Part shown: positions 33,193 to 43,970 of the stretch, piece by piece | How the letters are laid out: every line of letters begins with the position of its first letter | Position numbering within the stretch: the stretch's first letter is position 1 | Assembly: GCA_019925095.2 (NCBI GenBank) | Contig: CM034402.1 | Span: 5,963,501-6,027,500 of the forward strand | Source: Dendrolimus kikuchii | Taxonomy: Eukaryota > Arthropoda > Insecta > Lepidoptera > Lasiocampidae | DNA length: 64,000 bases | Direction of reading: 5' to 3' | The notes under the pieces: model-generated | The model's input: only the letters and a program-made list of their open reading frames with translations | The model's database searches: none | Told to the model about the DNA's origin: nothing | Translations under genes and position numbers: made by a program

Positions 33193-33512
33193 TTTTGCTT
33201 TCTACTTAATGCATATTTTTTACAATTACCACGTGCTGGCGGTAAAGAAGCCACAAAGCGCGTTAAAATGGTTTGTGTTCAGACGTGAACATTTGTAAAC
33301 AAACAAGCGAAATATATAAGTTTCCAAACGCTGCGAATTTGGGCCGGTGTTCCGCATCATGTTACAAACTTTGTTGGAAGTTAACCGATTTATCGACAGG
33401 GATCTAAGCTGACAAAAGTAGCGGTTTAGCCTCAACTTGGATTTTGTAAATGGGACAGTTTAATATATTTTATATATTTATGTTTATTCGTCATTCAATG
33501 CCAGGCATAATA
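33193..33512. other. Unassigned sequence
   Basis: No recognisable feature. Confidence 0.35.
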
Positions 33513-33795
33513 TAATATAATAATATCACTGCTGGACTCGGGCCTCCCATTATAGGGGGAACGGACGTATACCCGTCACGTTTATCGAAGGCGGCTTGGC
33601 AGGTTTGACACATCAGTTATCTCGATGTGCAGGTTGCATCACGATGTTTTCCTTCACCGTTATTAGCACGTGGTAATTGTAACAATATGCACATTAGATC
33701 AGAAAACTGACTAAGTGATGCATGCGTTCCGGCCAGGATCGAACCCGCGCCCTTTGAGTTTGGGACGCGTGCACTAGCCATTACGTACCACGACT
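33513..33795 (-). mobile_element. SINE-D copy
   Basis: On the minus strand a tRNA-like head carries 'taatggctagtgcacgcg' and box B GCGGGTTCGATCC. The body contains 'cgtgctaataacggtgaagg' and 'caagccgcctt'; the tail is an ATT/AT repeat. Other copies: 35949 and 50879. Confidence 0.8.
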
Positions 33796-34681
33796 CATGG
33801 CAGGCATGCTTTTTTTAAATTTTTTCTTAGTTTGCTTTATTCCACAGAACTTGAGCCTCACCCAGGTCGTCCCTGTTATGGCAAAAATAAATCGACTTTA
33901 TTGTTGTTGATTTGATTTATTTAACGTGTTATTAATATAAATAAATTAAATACAGAATATTATTTAATAGAGAAAATAAAGAAGCTGAAATCTGAACTTA
34001 CTTAAAAGTAAATATAATAAATAACTAGATATAGCTTCCATTTGATAACAACAAAAAGATAAAAGAAAAATTGTTTACGGGTTAAATAAAAAATTATTAC
34101 CATTTGTTTATAACAAATAAAAATTCGAGTTTTTTCGAGATTTTGTATTTGTTAGTTTTCACATGAATAGGACGTGGTGTATTAGGTACATTAGAAGTAG
34201 CCACCATACATGTAAGTCAAGTTTAACAAAAACCACCCAATAGAACTGAAAAAAACTGTCATCAAAATATGTTTTGAAAAGGTACGTTGACTAATACTTT
34301 TCGGCAAAGGATATTTTGAAATAATATATTTTTAGTATTTAATTTTAGGTTTCTATTTTATAGTTTAGTTTAATTTTTAAAATAATTTTGGTTGTTGCAA
34401 TAAATGTATTACCCCGTATTTTAGTTTTATTTAATTTTTTTTCCTATAATCGAATACAATGCAAGAAAACTTAAACTTATTTGTATTGTATTCTACTCAT
34501 AGTCCCTCAAGACTATAAGTAGAATACTGAGCCTAGATCACCGTCTTATGTTACGAACTCTTTCGTATATTTATTTTTAAATTTATTTTAGATATAAGAG
34601 AATGACATTTCTGTTGATTAGTTACTAAATATATGTATTTTCACCATCGTTGTCCAGCGTATTTTTTCACTATTATAATCG
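33796..34681. other. Mostly unassigned; family P dyad at 34485-34550
   Basis: AT-rich. GTATTCTACTCATAGTC pairs with GACTATAAGTAGAATAC around 34488-34530, then 'gagcctagatcaccg' follows, as in family P at 12355 and 23572. Confidence 0.4.
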
Positions 34682-34759
34682 TTGTTAAGTCGTAAGAGGT
34701 ACGAAAGGCCGCCCGGCCGCAGGAAATTGTATTCTTTCTCCGTTCCTGCACGGATAATA
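34682..34759 (-). mobile_element. Rep-A, 5' end only
   Basis: Only the GTTAAGTCGTAAGAGG to CCTGCACGGATAA part is present. The 3' part with the poly(A) tail is missing, which 5' truncation cannot explain; a later deletion is needed. Confidence 0.75.
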
Positions 34760-35637
34760 ATTTATACACGGATAATTTTCATGAAATTATTTAGGTTTCG
34801 TAACTATATACGAAACCAACAGACTTTCATGTCTACAGAACTCTTCATCATGCAGACTACACGCCCTTTGTTGATTTTTATAAATTAAGCCCGGTATACA
34901 TTTAAAATGTACATCTTAAAGGAGGTCGACGTCAGTTTCTTTCTGGTTAATTTAAAGTGTGTCCTTGGTTTAATGTTGGAATTTATGTACCGCTTTTTAT
35001 GTCCCAATAAAGTTCTTTCAAAACGTAGCAACGTCGTTAATCCGCTTCTAATAAAAGCGGAAAACTGCTCGATAATATGGGCCGATACGTTTTTCATCAA
35101 TAAATTGTAAGCTTGTGTATCGTAGTCAACTGTAGGTACAAATACAAGTTCGTTCTTATTTTAGCGAGGAGCCTAGAATTGAGTTGTACACATTATAGCT
35201 TTTTATAAAATTATTTTCCAATATGCTTATTAAAAACATATTTGACTGTGGCACAGGAACCTCATGGGTTTGTTCGTGCCGCAGAGAGTCGTATAAAATA
35301 CATGAAGTTATGATACATAGTGGCATTTTGAAAATGATTTTACACAATATAAATGTTATATCAAAAATAGGAGCAGAGGCAATGAATTGTTATCATCATT
35401 TAAGGCGTTTACTTCTGATTTGATATTAATAAGCGGAGTTGTCATTATTCTATCAATCAATCAATCAAAGTTCTCGATTTTTCGAAAGTTTCAAAAGTTC
35501 TCGAGATTTACTCCTAGTTCTACATACGTGAGCCCAATGGTCTGCTTTGAGAATTAATATAGATTCTTTTCAGATTATATTTGGTGTTATATATTCGTCG
35601 AGCCTTGTTCCATATCGTCGTTTATATTACAACATGT
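34760..35637. other. Unassigned AT-rich sequence
   Basis: Overlapping short frames on both strands, none with a motif. Confidence 0.4.
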
Positions 35638-35638
35638 C

Positions 35639-35762
<124 letters not shown>

Positions 35763-35948
35763 AAGTAAGACCTTTGTTACGAAAGAACATTTACAGGAGA
35801 GGTACTTTACAACTACACATTATTCACACACACATTCACACATTTACGATTTTTATTATATTCATAATTTTGTTATTATCGCAGATATGGGCTTAAGAGT
35901 CTTTATATTACGATATAAATCATGATAGCTATAAAAATAATTATAATA

Positions 35949-36236
35949 ACAGCCCATAAATGTCCTACTGCTGCGCTCGTGCCTCCGACTATAGGGGAAC
36001 GGACAGTATAGCCGCCACGTTTGTCCAAGGCGGCTTGGCAGGTTTAACACATCGGTTATCTCGATGTGCAGTTTGCATCACGATGTTTTCCTACACCGTT
36101 GTTAACACGTGGTAATTGTACCAATATGCATATTAGCTAAAAAAAACTGTCTAAGTGGTGCGTGCGTTCCGGCCAGGATCGAACCCGCGCCCTTTGAGCT
36201 GGGGTCGCGTGCGCTAGCCATTACGCTACCACGACT
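35949..36236 (-). mobile_element. SINE-D copy abutting Rep-A
   Basis: 'cagcccataaatgtcctac' tail side, body as in the 50879 copy, box B complement GGATCGAACCCGCG, and 'acgctaccacgact' at its 5' end. The Rep-A tail begins within a few bases of that end. Confidence 0.82.
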
Positions 36237-36238
36237 TT

Positions 36239-36548
36239 ATTTTTTTTATAGCCAGAGTTCAGCAGACAGGCAGACGGCCCACTTGATGGAAAGTGGTTAC
36301 CATCGCCTATGGACATTTGCAACACCAAAGGTGCTACAAGTGCGCTGCTGCTCTCTTAAGGGAGACTGGAACCTGGTCACTAATGCCGGAGCACAAGGTT
36401 ATTATGGCGGCATACTCTAGACCAGGGGTGGTCGCCATCCAGTCCAGCAAATACTCTACCACCTGGCTGTGGGTTGTTTTGTCGCCTCTTACGACAGGCC
36501 GCCCGGCCGCAGGAAATTGTATTCTTTCTCCGTTCCTGCACGGATAAA
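36239..36548 (-). mobile_element. Rep-A, full length
   Basis: Complete except for a small deletion ('ggagcacaaggttatt'). It lies head-to-tail with SINE-D in the same orientation. Confidence 0.9.
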
Positions 36549-36639
36549 ATTGATGATAACATCATAGCTATATGTTAGAATAAATAAAAGTCATTTTGTT
36601 GCTTACGATGTTTTTCCATAACAGGCTAAATATAAATAT

Positions 36640-36935
36640 AATATGCAAAACGCCGATTGATACCTACAAACAGGCGATCCAACCGAACGTTTCAAATTTC
36701 TAGGCACTCCCTCCCATTCCTCGGCTCATTAACCTAAGAGCGGCCCGAGGGAAAAGGGGAAAATATTAGCCGCGGTGCAAAACGACATTTTGCTCGTACG
36801 CCGTGAGATATCCAGTTAGTGGCAAAATTTGAATGTTGGCCAATCAAGAGCGCCGGTTCGGCCGACCCCCGCCGATTCAATTACTGTCTACATACAAGCT
36901 GTAGCTTACGAGTACTCCCATCGCGTATTTTTTAT
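36640..36935. promoter_or_regulatory. GC/CpG-rich patch with CCAAT motif, promoter-like
   Basis: A block of clearly higher GC with many CpG ('gagcggcccgaggg', 'tagccgcggtgc', 'gtacgccgtgag') and a GGCCAATCAAGAGCGCCG motif. It is bounded by AT-rich DNA and matches no repeat here. It could be a promoter, a non-coding first exon, a conserved enhancer or an unrecognised element. Confidence 0.3.
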
Positions 36936-37001
36936 GTGATTGTTTGTAATAAAAAGTATTTTATTTGCTTTTAGTTTTAATTCGAATATTTATAACTACT
37001 A

Positions 37002-37366
37002 CTGGTCGCCTAGCTGTCGAAATTCGACCATAATTAATTTAAATTATAAGTTTGAACATTATTAAGGTTCTGTTGTCAAAGACTATATATACTTCTATAA
37101 TCACAGATTTCGCCAAGGCCACACTGTTAATTTGACTTTAACAATAAACAAAAGATTATATATGCGTATGTGTGTCAAATACATGATAGTGTGTATAATG
37201 TTTTTATTTATGTAATGTATTTTATATGCATAATTTTAAAAAGATATTAGCATTCGTTGCGTCTTCTCTATATAAACTATAAGTGTGCGAAATGTCATAC
37301 TCCTTCGTCCGCGCAATTTTCGTAAAAAGGGGTACAAAGTTTTTGCTTCACGTATTAATATAATGA
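37002..37366 (-). mobile_element. Helitron (Hel-F) copy 1
   Basis: Minus strand: flanking A, then TC and 'attatattaatacgtgaagc', 'gtaccccttttta', 'gcgcggacgaagg', and near the 3' end a palindrome TCGAATTTCGA, finishing CCAG where CTAG is expected. It lacks the nested and palindromic additions of the other two copies, so it serves as the reference state. Non-autonomous. Confidence 0.7.
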
Positions 37367-38004
37367 TAATATATTAATTATTATATCCGTTGCAGTATCG
37401 AGTTTGTACAATGATTATATTAAAGAGAATTTAAAGAATTAATACCAAAACCATTAACATAAGTAAGTGTACATAAAACAATATGGTATCACAAAAGACT
37501 GCTGTATATATGTGTTGCAGTTGTTAGCGCCCATTTCCAGAAAGCTCTATTCTTATACATTATAAAAAAACATTATATTAAAGTTCATACATTTAGAAAT
37601 TACTTTGTGTTAACATTTGTAATTTATATGGAAACGTCTAGGTGTATGTCTGAATGTATATGTATGTTTGCGTATATGTATGTGGTGTGTATATATGTGG
37701 TGAGTGTATAAGAACGCGTGAATGTGAAAAACGAAAAAAATTAGAGAGCCTAACTCGGACCAGAAAATTCCGAAAATGTAATCTTTAGGCTGTGCGCAAA
37801 CGGGTAAAAGTGGTGCTAGCGCATAGCCGCCACAGGCCACACGTGTACGGCGAATCCCTACAAATCCCTAAAAAGTATGTGAACTACTTGTCGCTGGCAT
37901 ATGTGGCTATGGTTGGTTTGCTTGCAGCCCCAGAGTTTTTGTCTGTCTATTAGAGCATCAAGTGAATACTACTGAAGGTATTTGAATGAAACTCGAGTGA
38001 GTTT
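37367..38004. other. Unassigned sequence
   Basis: The TATG/TGTA-rich stretch near 37640-37700 is low complexity. No supported gene. Confidence 0.4.
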
Positions 38005-38160
38005 GGGGGCCATCCAAGCTAATTACGGAACATATATGAAAAATATGTGATGTCCCACTAGGGAGGGAGAAGTCTCACGAATAAAACCAGCCGTGACAAG
38101 AATGGAGAAGGGGTCAAAAATCATGAAATTCGTGTGACGTAATTTGTGGATGGCCCTTTA
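38005..38160. mobile_element. MITE with GGGCCATCC ends
   Basis: GGGGGCCATCCAAGCTAATT on the left mirrors AATTTGTGGATGGCCCT on the right. The right side continues inward as 'gtgtgacgta', a sequence I associate with a widespread insect MITE. About 155 bp, non-coding. Confidence 0.6.
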
Positions 38161-38221
38161 TATCCCGACTCAACACTTAGGATAGGTACTTTTTATCCCG
38201 ATAAATGACATCGTTTCCGTG

Positions 38222-38531
38222 GGATAGAACGGAAAAAGAATACTAATTCCTGCGGCCGGGCGGCCTGCCGTAAGAGGTAACAAAAAAACCAACAGCCTGG
38301 TGGTGGGGCAATTGCCCGACTGGATGGCTACCAATCCTAATCTAGAGTATGCCGCCATTACAATTTTGAGTTGTGTTCCGGTATCAGTGGCTAGGTTCCA
38401 GTTTCTCCTTTAAGGCCAGCATCATATTGGCAGAACCTCTGCTATTTCCAATGTCCATAGGCGACGGTAATGACTTTCGATCACAGTTGGGCCGTCAGCT
38501 AGTCTGCTGTGCTTCAGCATTTAAAAAAAAA
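38222..38531 (+). mobile_element. Rep-A, full length, diverged
   Basis: From 'gaacggaaaaagaatac' to CTAGTCTGCTG and an A-run. Many substitutions; older than the minus-strand copies nearby. Confidence 0.8.
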
Positions 38532-38647
38532 TATAGCCAGAAAATATGGCGTGGCGGTCGCGTTTTTTGGTGTCACGCGGTTGCATTTCACTAACAAATA
38601 CATACGTCACCGTTATGGTAACGCGAACGAAGTTTCGTGGCCGTTGA

Positions 38648-38790
38648 ATTTTTTTTTATTGGGAAACTGAAACAGGTGGATGGCCCAGATCATGAAAAGT
38701 GGTTACAGTCGCCTCTAGACGTCTGCAACACCAGGAGTGGGGCCAACGCACTGCCAGCCTATAGGATGTGATAAGAGGATGGAGAAGTAG
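38648..38790 (-). repeat. Rep-A 3' portion, old
   Basis: T-run, 'gtggatggcccagatcatg', 'gtggttacagtcgcct' and 'tctgcaacaccagg' are in the Rep-A order. Highly diverged and 5'-truncated. Confidence 0.55.
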
Positions 38791-39315
38791 ACTATTGGAA
38801 CTCTCACTCATCGTATTAAACACGCTTAGCTCAAGGCTAACCGCTTCACGCCGATATCCTATGAGAGCGTGGCATCATACGGATCAAACCGGCCCTAAGA
38901 CCTGTAATCAAGATCCCAGCATCACTCTATCACGTCGATGTATATCATTCTGTACAAGTAATGCCAGTTTTTTACCACTGGCAAAAAGTAATGGATAGTA
39001 TGATATCTAATCTCGGTTTCAGTGAAACTTAAATATGGTACTGCTGTGGGAAATCGAGAATATAGTGATAAATGAATAAATGGTAGCTACTTTTTATATA
39101 CGTAGAACAAAGTTTGCATTTTTATTGAAATCCGTTTGCACAGCCGCCAACATTTTTGAATATTTTATATGCATTTTGATTTATTTTTTTAACAGAAAAA
39201 ATAATAAGTATGCAAACTTTTTAGATTAAATTATATAAATATGGAGAGACTGGCTCTTAATCTCAAAAAAAAGGAAAATTTAAAAATAGAACTGCAGTAA
39301 AACAAATGAATATAT
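38791..39315. other. Upstream flank of the Tc1 transposase
   Basis: It contains an 11-bp inverted pair, AAAGTTTGCAT (39109-39119) and ATGCAAACTTT (39210-39220). This might be part of the element's terminal repeat structure, but no matching copy is seen after the ORF. Confidence 0.35.
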
Positions 39316-40335
39316 ATGGATACTTCGTCCGAACAAGCGGCTCAAATTGTAGCATTGGTGCGGGAGGGCTTGGATCAACGAACGATTGGTAGAAATTTAA
39401 ATTTAAACCAGTCTACGGTTTCTAGAATATACAGAAGGTTTGTGGAGACAGGTTCTTACAGAAGGAGACGTGGTACAGGCAGGACTCGAGCAACCACCGG
39501 TCGTGATGACCGATTTATTGTTACAACTTCCCTGCGAAATCGTTTCCTCACGTCTGTTAACATCAAAACAGAGCTTAATGAAGTGCGTGGAGTAAACGTG
39601 AGTGCACGAACAATAAGAAGAAGGTTAAAGGAAGCGGATATCACCCCTTTTAGACCAGCAAATGGTCCAAAGTTGTCTGTAGCTCACAGACAAGCTCGCT
39701 TAAGATTTGCGCGTGATCACCTGAATTGGACAGAAGAGCAATGGACCTCCGTATTGTTCACGGACGAGTGTAGGACATGTTTATATGGTGCAGATGGTCG
39801 CAGAAGAGTCTATCGTCGACGTGGGGAGCGATATGCTCAAAGTTGCATTGAGGAGCGTGTTCCTTTTGGAGGCGGTTCGTGTATGGTCTGGGGTGGCATA
39901 TCGATGAACGGGCGAACAGAACTTGTGTTCATAGACATGGTCCGTCAAAACGGTAATAGAGGGGGTTTGACTGCACATCGCTACATAACAGAGATCTTAG
40001 AAGATCACGTGGTGCCTTACATGGGATTCATAGGCGAAAATTTTACTTTAATGCAGGATAATGCCCGGCCGCACGCTGCTGCACAAGTTCGACAATATTG
40101 CGAAGAGGTTGGGATACGTACAATGAATTGGCCAGCACGCAGCCCGGATCTTAATCCCATTGAGCATGTTTGGGACAATTTAAAAAGAGCTGTATATGCG
40201 AGAAACCCTTTGCCCACGACAGTGGCAGCACTAAGAACAGCACTTTCAGAAGAATGGGACAATATTCCGCAAGATCTTTTAATAACCCTAATAAAATCTA
40301 TGCGGAACCGATTAGAATCCGTAATAAGTTCGTAA
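39316..40335 (+). CDS. Tc1-type DD34E transposase, open reading frame
   Basis: A 339-codon uninterrupted frame. Residues 1-115 form a paired helix-turn-helix DNA-binding region (LNQSTVSRIYRRF at 30-42; SARTIRRRLKEADI at 96-109) with a basic GRTR linker (55-58). The catalytic domain has D150 (VLFTDE), D248 (LMQDNARPH) and E283 (SPDLNPIEHVW); exactly 34 residues separate D248 and E283, the Tc1 spacing. All three catalytic residues are present and length is normal for Tc1 (about 340). The protein would cut and paste its own element at TA sites in the nucleus. The C-terminus ends ESVISS rather than the usual Gly-Gly-His-Thr-x-Tyr type tail, and LINE sequence starts within about ten bases of the stop, so the last residues and the 3' inverted repeat may have been displaced. 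The start used is the first ATG in frame and gives the normal N-terminal helix. I see no flanking TIR pair, so mobility is unproven. Confidence 0.9.
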   Translation: MDTSSEQAAQIVALVREGLDQRTIGRNLNLNQSTVSRIYRRFVETGSYRRRRGTGRTRATTGRDDRFIVTTSLRNRFLTSVNIKTELNEVRGVNVSARTIRRRLKEADITPFRPANGPKLSVAHRQARLRFARDHLNWTEEQWTSVLFTDECRTCLYGADGRRRVYRRRGERYAQSCIEERVPFGGGSCMVWGGISMNGRTELVFIDMVRQNGNRGGLTAHRYITEILEDHVVPYMGFIGENFTLMQDNARPHAAAQVRQYCEEVGIRTMNWPARSPDLNPIEHVWDNLKRAVYARNPLPTTVAALRTALSEEWDNIPQDLLITLIKSMRNRLESVISS

Positions 40336-40343
40336 AGAGTAAC

Positions 40344-40746
40344 CCGAACTTATTTCCGCAGCTCTCCGATGTAGTTGTTCGGAAAAGACGAGATCAGCAT
40401 AGAGTCTGTATTTGCTCTTCAAAAACGGCCATGATGCGCAAAAGTATCTATTGTATGGCGCCTATCATATTTAATAAACTGCCAGAAATGTTACGAGAGC
40501 AGCCTTTAAATTTCTTTATTTTGTAACTAGACATATAATTTTATTGTAATATTATTATATATCATATGTATATATCATATGTATATATATATATATATAT
40601 TTATATATTTAATGTAAATTCAGTTGTATAGTTATGACATATATTTGGACATTGCACGCCTAATAAGGCAAAATGTATTGAAACAACGCATATTGTAAGA
40701 TCTTGTGTACATATATTTAAGCAATAAATGATTCATTCATTCATTC
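40344..40746 (+). mobile_element. LINE 3' fragment inserted at the transposase end
   Basis: A frame reading RDQHRVCICSSKTAMMRKSI, then 'APIIFNKLPEMLREQPL', is a decayed LINE C-terminus. It is followed by a 3' UTR with an AT microsatellite (about 40574-40600), GCAATAAATG and an (ATTC)n tail, as in LINE-H. AAGAGTAAC before it (40335-40343) and AAGAGCAAC after it (40747-40755) match at 8 of 9 bases and may be the target duplication. Confidence 0.6.
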
Positions 40747-40755
40747 AAGAGCAAC

Positions 40756-41000
40756 TAAAAACCAAAAAATAACATTTTCTACAACATTTTGAAGTCGGTG
40801 TCAAGTAAATCATAAAAATTACTGTATACATTGTTAGAACAACAAAATATTACAATATAAGTAATTTTTATGATTTACTTGACACCAACTTCAAGGTGTT
40901 GAAAATTTTGAAAGTCATGGCTGAACATACATAAAAAAGTTACAAGACGAATTGAGAACCTCCGCTTTTTTAAAGTCGGTTAAAATCTATCTATGTAGCG
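40756..41000. mobile_element. Foldback repeat with CCGACTTC-type ends
   Basis: Arms 40784-40823 and 40860-40899 are inverted copies over about 40 bases (core GTGTCAAGTAAATCATAAAA) around a 36-base loop. The flank to 41000 ('gaacatacataaaaaag', 'gagaacctccgc', 'aaagtcggttaaaa') is a common lepidopteran repeat end. Confidence 0.7.
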
Positions 41001-41056
41001 TATTTCTTAGAAGGGATGTCATATTTTGACACAGTCTTTACATGTTTGAACAAAAG

Positions 41057-41325
41057 TGCAAGAACTGTGCAAGAATACAATTTCCTGCGGCCGGGCGGCC
41101 TGTCGTAAGAGGAGTCAAAACAGCTCACAGCTAGGTGGCTCACAGCATTTACCGGACAGAATGGCTACCACCCCTGGTCCAAAGTATGCCGCCATAACAA
41201 CCTTGAGTTTTGTTCCGGTATTAGTGGCCAAGTTTCAGTTTTCGTTTAGAGAGCGGCAGCACACAGTAACTAATTTTCATCAGGTGTACCGTCTATCTGT
41301 CTGTAGAACTTATGCAATAAGAAAA
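41057..41325 (+). mobile_element. Rep-A, full length with deletions
   Basis: Recognisable from GTGCAAGAATACAATTTCC to 'ctgtagaacttatgcaata'. The 'aatgtccataggcg' segment is deleted. Confidence 0.78.
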
Positions 41326-41465
41326 CCAAGTCAATGAATGCATAAAAATTAATTTAAAACAATGTCAGATGCTAGATTTAAAAATTGTATAGCTGTAAAA
41401 CTTAATAATAATTACTAATACTATGAGTAATCAACCAATTATTACTTTTATTCTATTTATTTATA

Positions 41466-41836
41466 CTAGTGGTCGCCCGTGGTCAAAATTCGACCATAAA
41501 AATTTGTTGTCAAAGACTATAGTCTAGCGAAATTTGTGATTATAGAAGTATACTTCTATAATCACAAATTTCGCCAAAGCTTACACTGTTAATTTGACTT
41601 GAACAATGAACAATAGAGTATATATGCGTGTGTGTGTCAAATACATGTACATGTAGTGTGTGTAATGTTTTTTTATTGATTTAATTTATTTTTTATGCAT
41701 AATTTTAAAATTATTAGCATTCGTCGCTTCTTCTGTATATAAACAGCTATAAGTGTGCGAAATTTCATACTACTCCGTCCGCGCAATTTTAATAAAAAGG
41801 GTACAAAGTTTTTGCTTTACGTAGTAATAATATAGA
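41466..41836 (-). mobile_element. Helitron (Hel-F) copy 2, canonical ends
   Basis: Minus strand: flanking A, then TC...CTAG, then flanking T, exactly the Helitron insertion rule. A GGTCGAATTTTGACC-like hairpin sits just before CTAG. Near the middle it carries a perfect 48-bp palindrome (41527-41574) not present in copies 1 or 3. Length 371 bp, non-autonomous. Confidence 0.82.
41527..41574. repeat. Perfect 48-bp palindrome, no spacer
   Basis: Arms of 24 bases (GCGAAATTTGTGATTATAGA onward) mirror each other exactly about AGTA|TACT. Only the right arm exists in the sister copy at 37002. Confidence 0.95.
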
Positions 41837-42461
41837 TGAATGCCATGAACTTTGTTCAGTAGAATAGTAGGTAGTAATTAAGTAACAAAGCGGCACTTGC
41901 ACTCTGAATATTACGAGTGCGGAAAGTATAAAGCGAGAAGGCAAATTCCAAGTAGGTGCACAGTACTGAAAAGTTACGTTGGTATGATAGTAACTACATA
42001 TCTATTGTATACATCTACATTGTACTTCAATTTTCTATTCTCATATAAGTCGATGGAACCGTGCCCCAGAGTCAACATTGAGTCATAACGCTGAACGTAT
42101 GGAGTCGATCAAATGTGTTTTTTATTATAGCACTTCACGTCAAAAGGTTGTTTACCTTTCACGTACTTATTCTGCTGGTTCAGCCGTCCAAATTGGGTCT
42201 TTGCTGTGAATAAGGTCAGGCTTTATTTTTTTACTCCATATATTTATACAGTCAAATATGGAAAACAAACATTAATATCTTGAACTAGTTTTCGCCTGCA
42301 TCATCGTCTACGTTGGACAGCTAGCAAAATACTTTTTTTTTACAAATATTTACAATCAAAGGGTATATTTCCAGCAGATTAGATAGATAAATAACACTAT
42401 TGCTCACCAAATATACAATTTCAAAAATGCACAATTCCAATATTGTCATGGTGAGAAACAA
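41837..42461. other. Unassigned sequence
   Basis: The 63-codon frame at 41897 has no motif. No repeat match. Confidence 0.4.
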
Positions 42462-42626
42462 TAGGCGGCCTTATCGCTTAAAGCAATCTCTTCCAGGCAA
42501 CCTAACTTAAGGAATAGTTTAACCTAATATGACGATGTAGGTGGTGCAGATTATTAGGTACCTATATCATAAATATACATACTTAAATTAATTTATAAAT
42601 TAAATACATACAAATACACACACACA

Positions 42627-42678
<52 letters not shown>

Positions 42679-43065
42679 TAATAAATAGTCTACAATATAA
42701 GAATTAGGCATAATTATTTAAGGAAAAGTAGTGTTTTTTGATTGCGTTCTTAAATGTAGGCGATGTTTTGGCCTCTCTGACAGTAAGTGGCATTGCATTC
42801 CAAAGTTTGACAGTGTGCCCTGTAAAAGAGTTATCATAAAAGGATGAAATGTGTGCAGGTGTAGTGAGTTTACGATACGTATGAGTGCGCAAATTGTGGG
42901 AAGTAGAAAGGCGAAGGAATTCAAAACGCTCCTTAAGGTAAGGAGGACTACTAGGAATAAACAACATGTTATAAAGCAGTGTGAGAATGTGAGTATTCCG
43001 GGAAAAGCGAATAGGGAGCCACTTTGGGTTAATGTGTCTTTGATATGAAAAGGCACGAATTCGGA
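42462..43065 (-). mobile_element. LINE-H, longest 3' copy
   Basis: Minus strand, right to left: a protein frame (42704-42967) reading YLKERFEFLRLSTSHNLRTH, 'SFYDNSFTGHTVKLWNAMPL' and 'TFKNAIKKHYFSLNNYA'; a 3' UTR with a TA/CA microsatellite (42617-42680); and the GGTTGCCTGGAAGAG...AGCGATAAGGCCGCC hairpin. This joins the ORF, the microsatellite UTR and the hairpin into one LINE family. Upstream codons to about 43065 look LINE-like in a shifted frame. No catalytic motif is present. Confidence 0.72.
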
Positions 43066-43958
43066 GAATTCGGGATAAGCAATGGTACTTAAGACGCTAG
43101 AAACTACAACTGTTCTAATGAAAAATTCTAATAGGTATAGAAAGTGTCGCAATAAGGAAGTTATAAAATTACGTAGTGACTTAAAAAAATCGCGATAAAT
43201 TAGATGAATGTTTTCTTTGTTTAAATTTGGATAAAAGTGGAGAAAAAAATGAACTTATTCGTTACACTCTTTTATAAGTGCCTTTATCTCTTACTTACTC
43301 TTTATAAATATAATAATGACTTTTATATCTGCATAAGCATGCAGTTAAAAGCTTCATTTATGAAAAACATTGTAACAGTTAATATTTTAATTTTTTTAGA
43401 CTTTTTACCCCCATTGTTATCAACGTTGAAAGTCAGAAGTCAACCCGTGTAATTCACTTAAACTTTTACGTTTATTCTAAAAATATATATACAATGTTAT
43501 TTATTAGTATACATTACTTGGTTCTTGCGAATACTTAAAACACAGAAACTTTTATCTATGCACACAGTCACTGAACTTGAGTCTCATGACTTTAATGTAA
43601 AAGCAGCACCTTAAAATTCCGAGCACCAAAAGCCACAAGTCATCTCACAAAGAAACTACACCAATCTACCATCTCTTTGCAAATTTAAATTCAACGTTTT
43701 ACAATTCAAATATATATGAACTTGGGAGCCGCGCTGAAAGGTGAAAACTGCAATAAAACAAACTTGATCCGGTCTTAAGTGAACTTTTAATATCTCTTTT
43801 GAATAAGTCGATCTACGGATCGTTGGTTTAAATTGTTTCAACTTTAATAGGTCATTTTATTATACTGTAGTTACAATAATTACGTTTACAGGGTCCTTTA
43901 GTTATTTTAAAATTAATGTAAACAAGAACGTACCGCTACTAACAGGATAAAGAAAAGT
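43066..43958. other. Unassigned AT-rich sequence
   Basis: No supported gene. Confidence 0.4.
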
Positions 43959-43970
43959 TACAATGAATAC

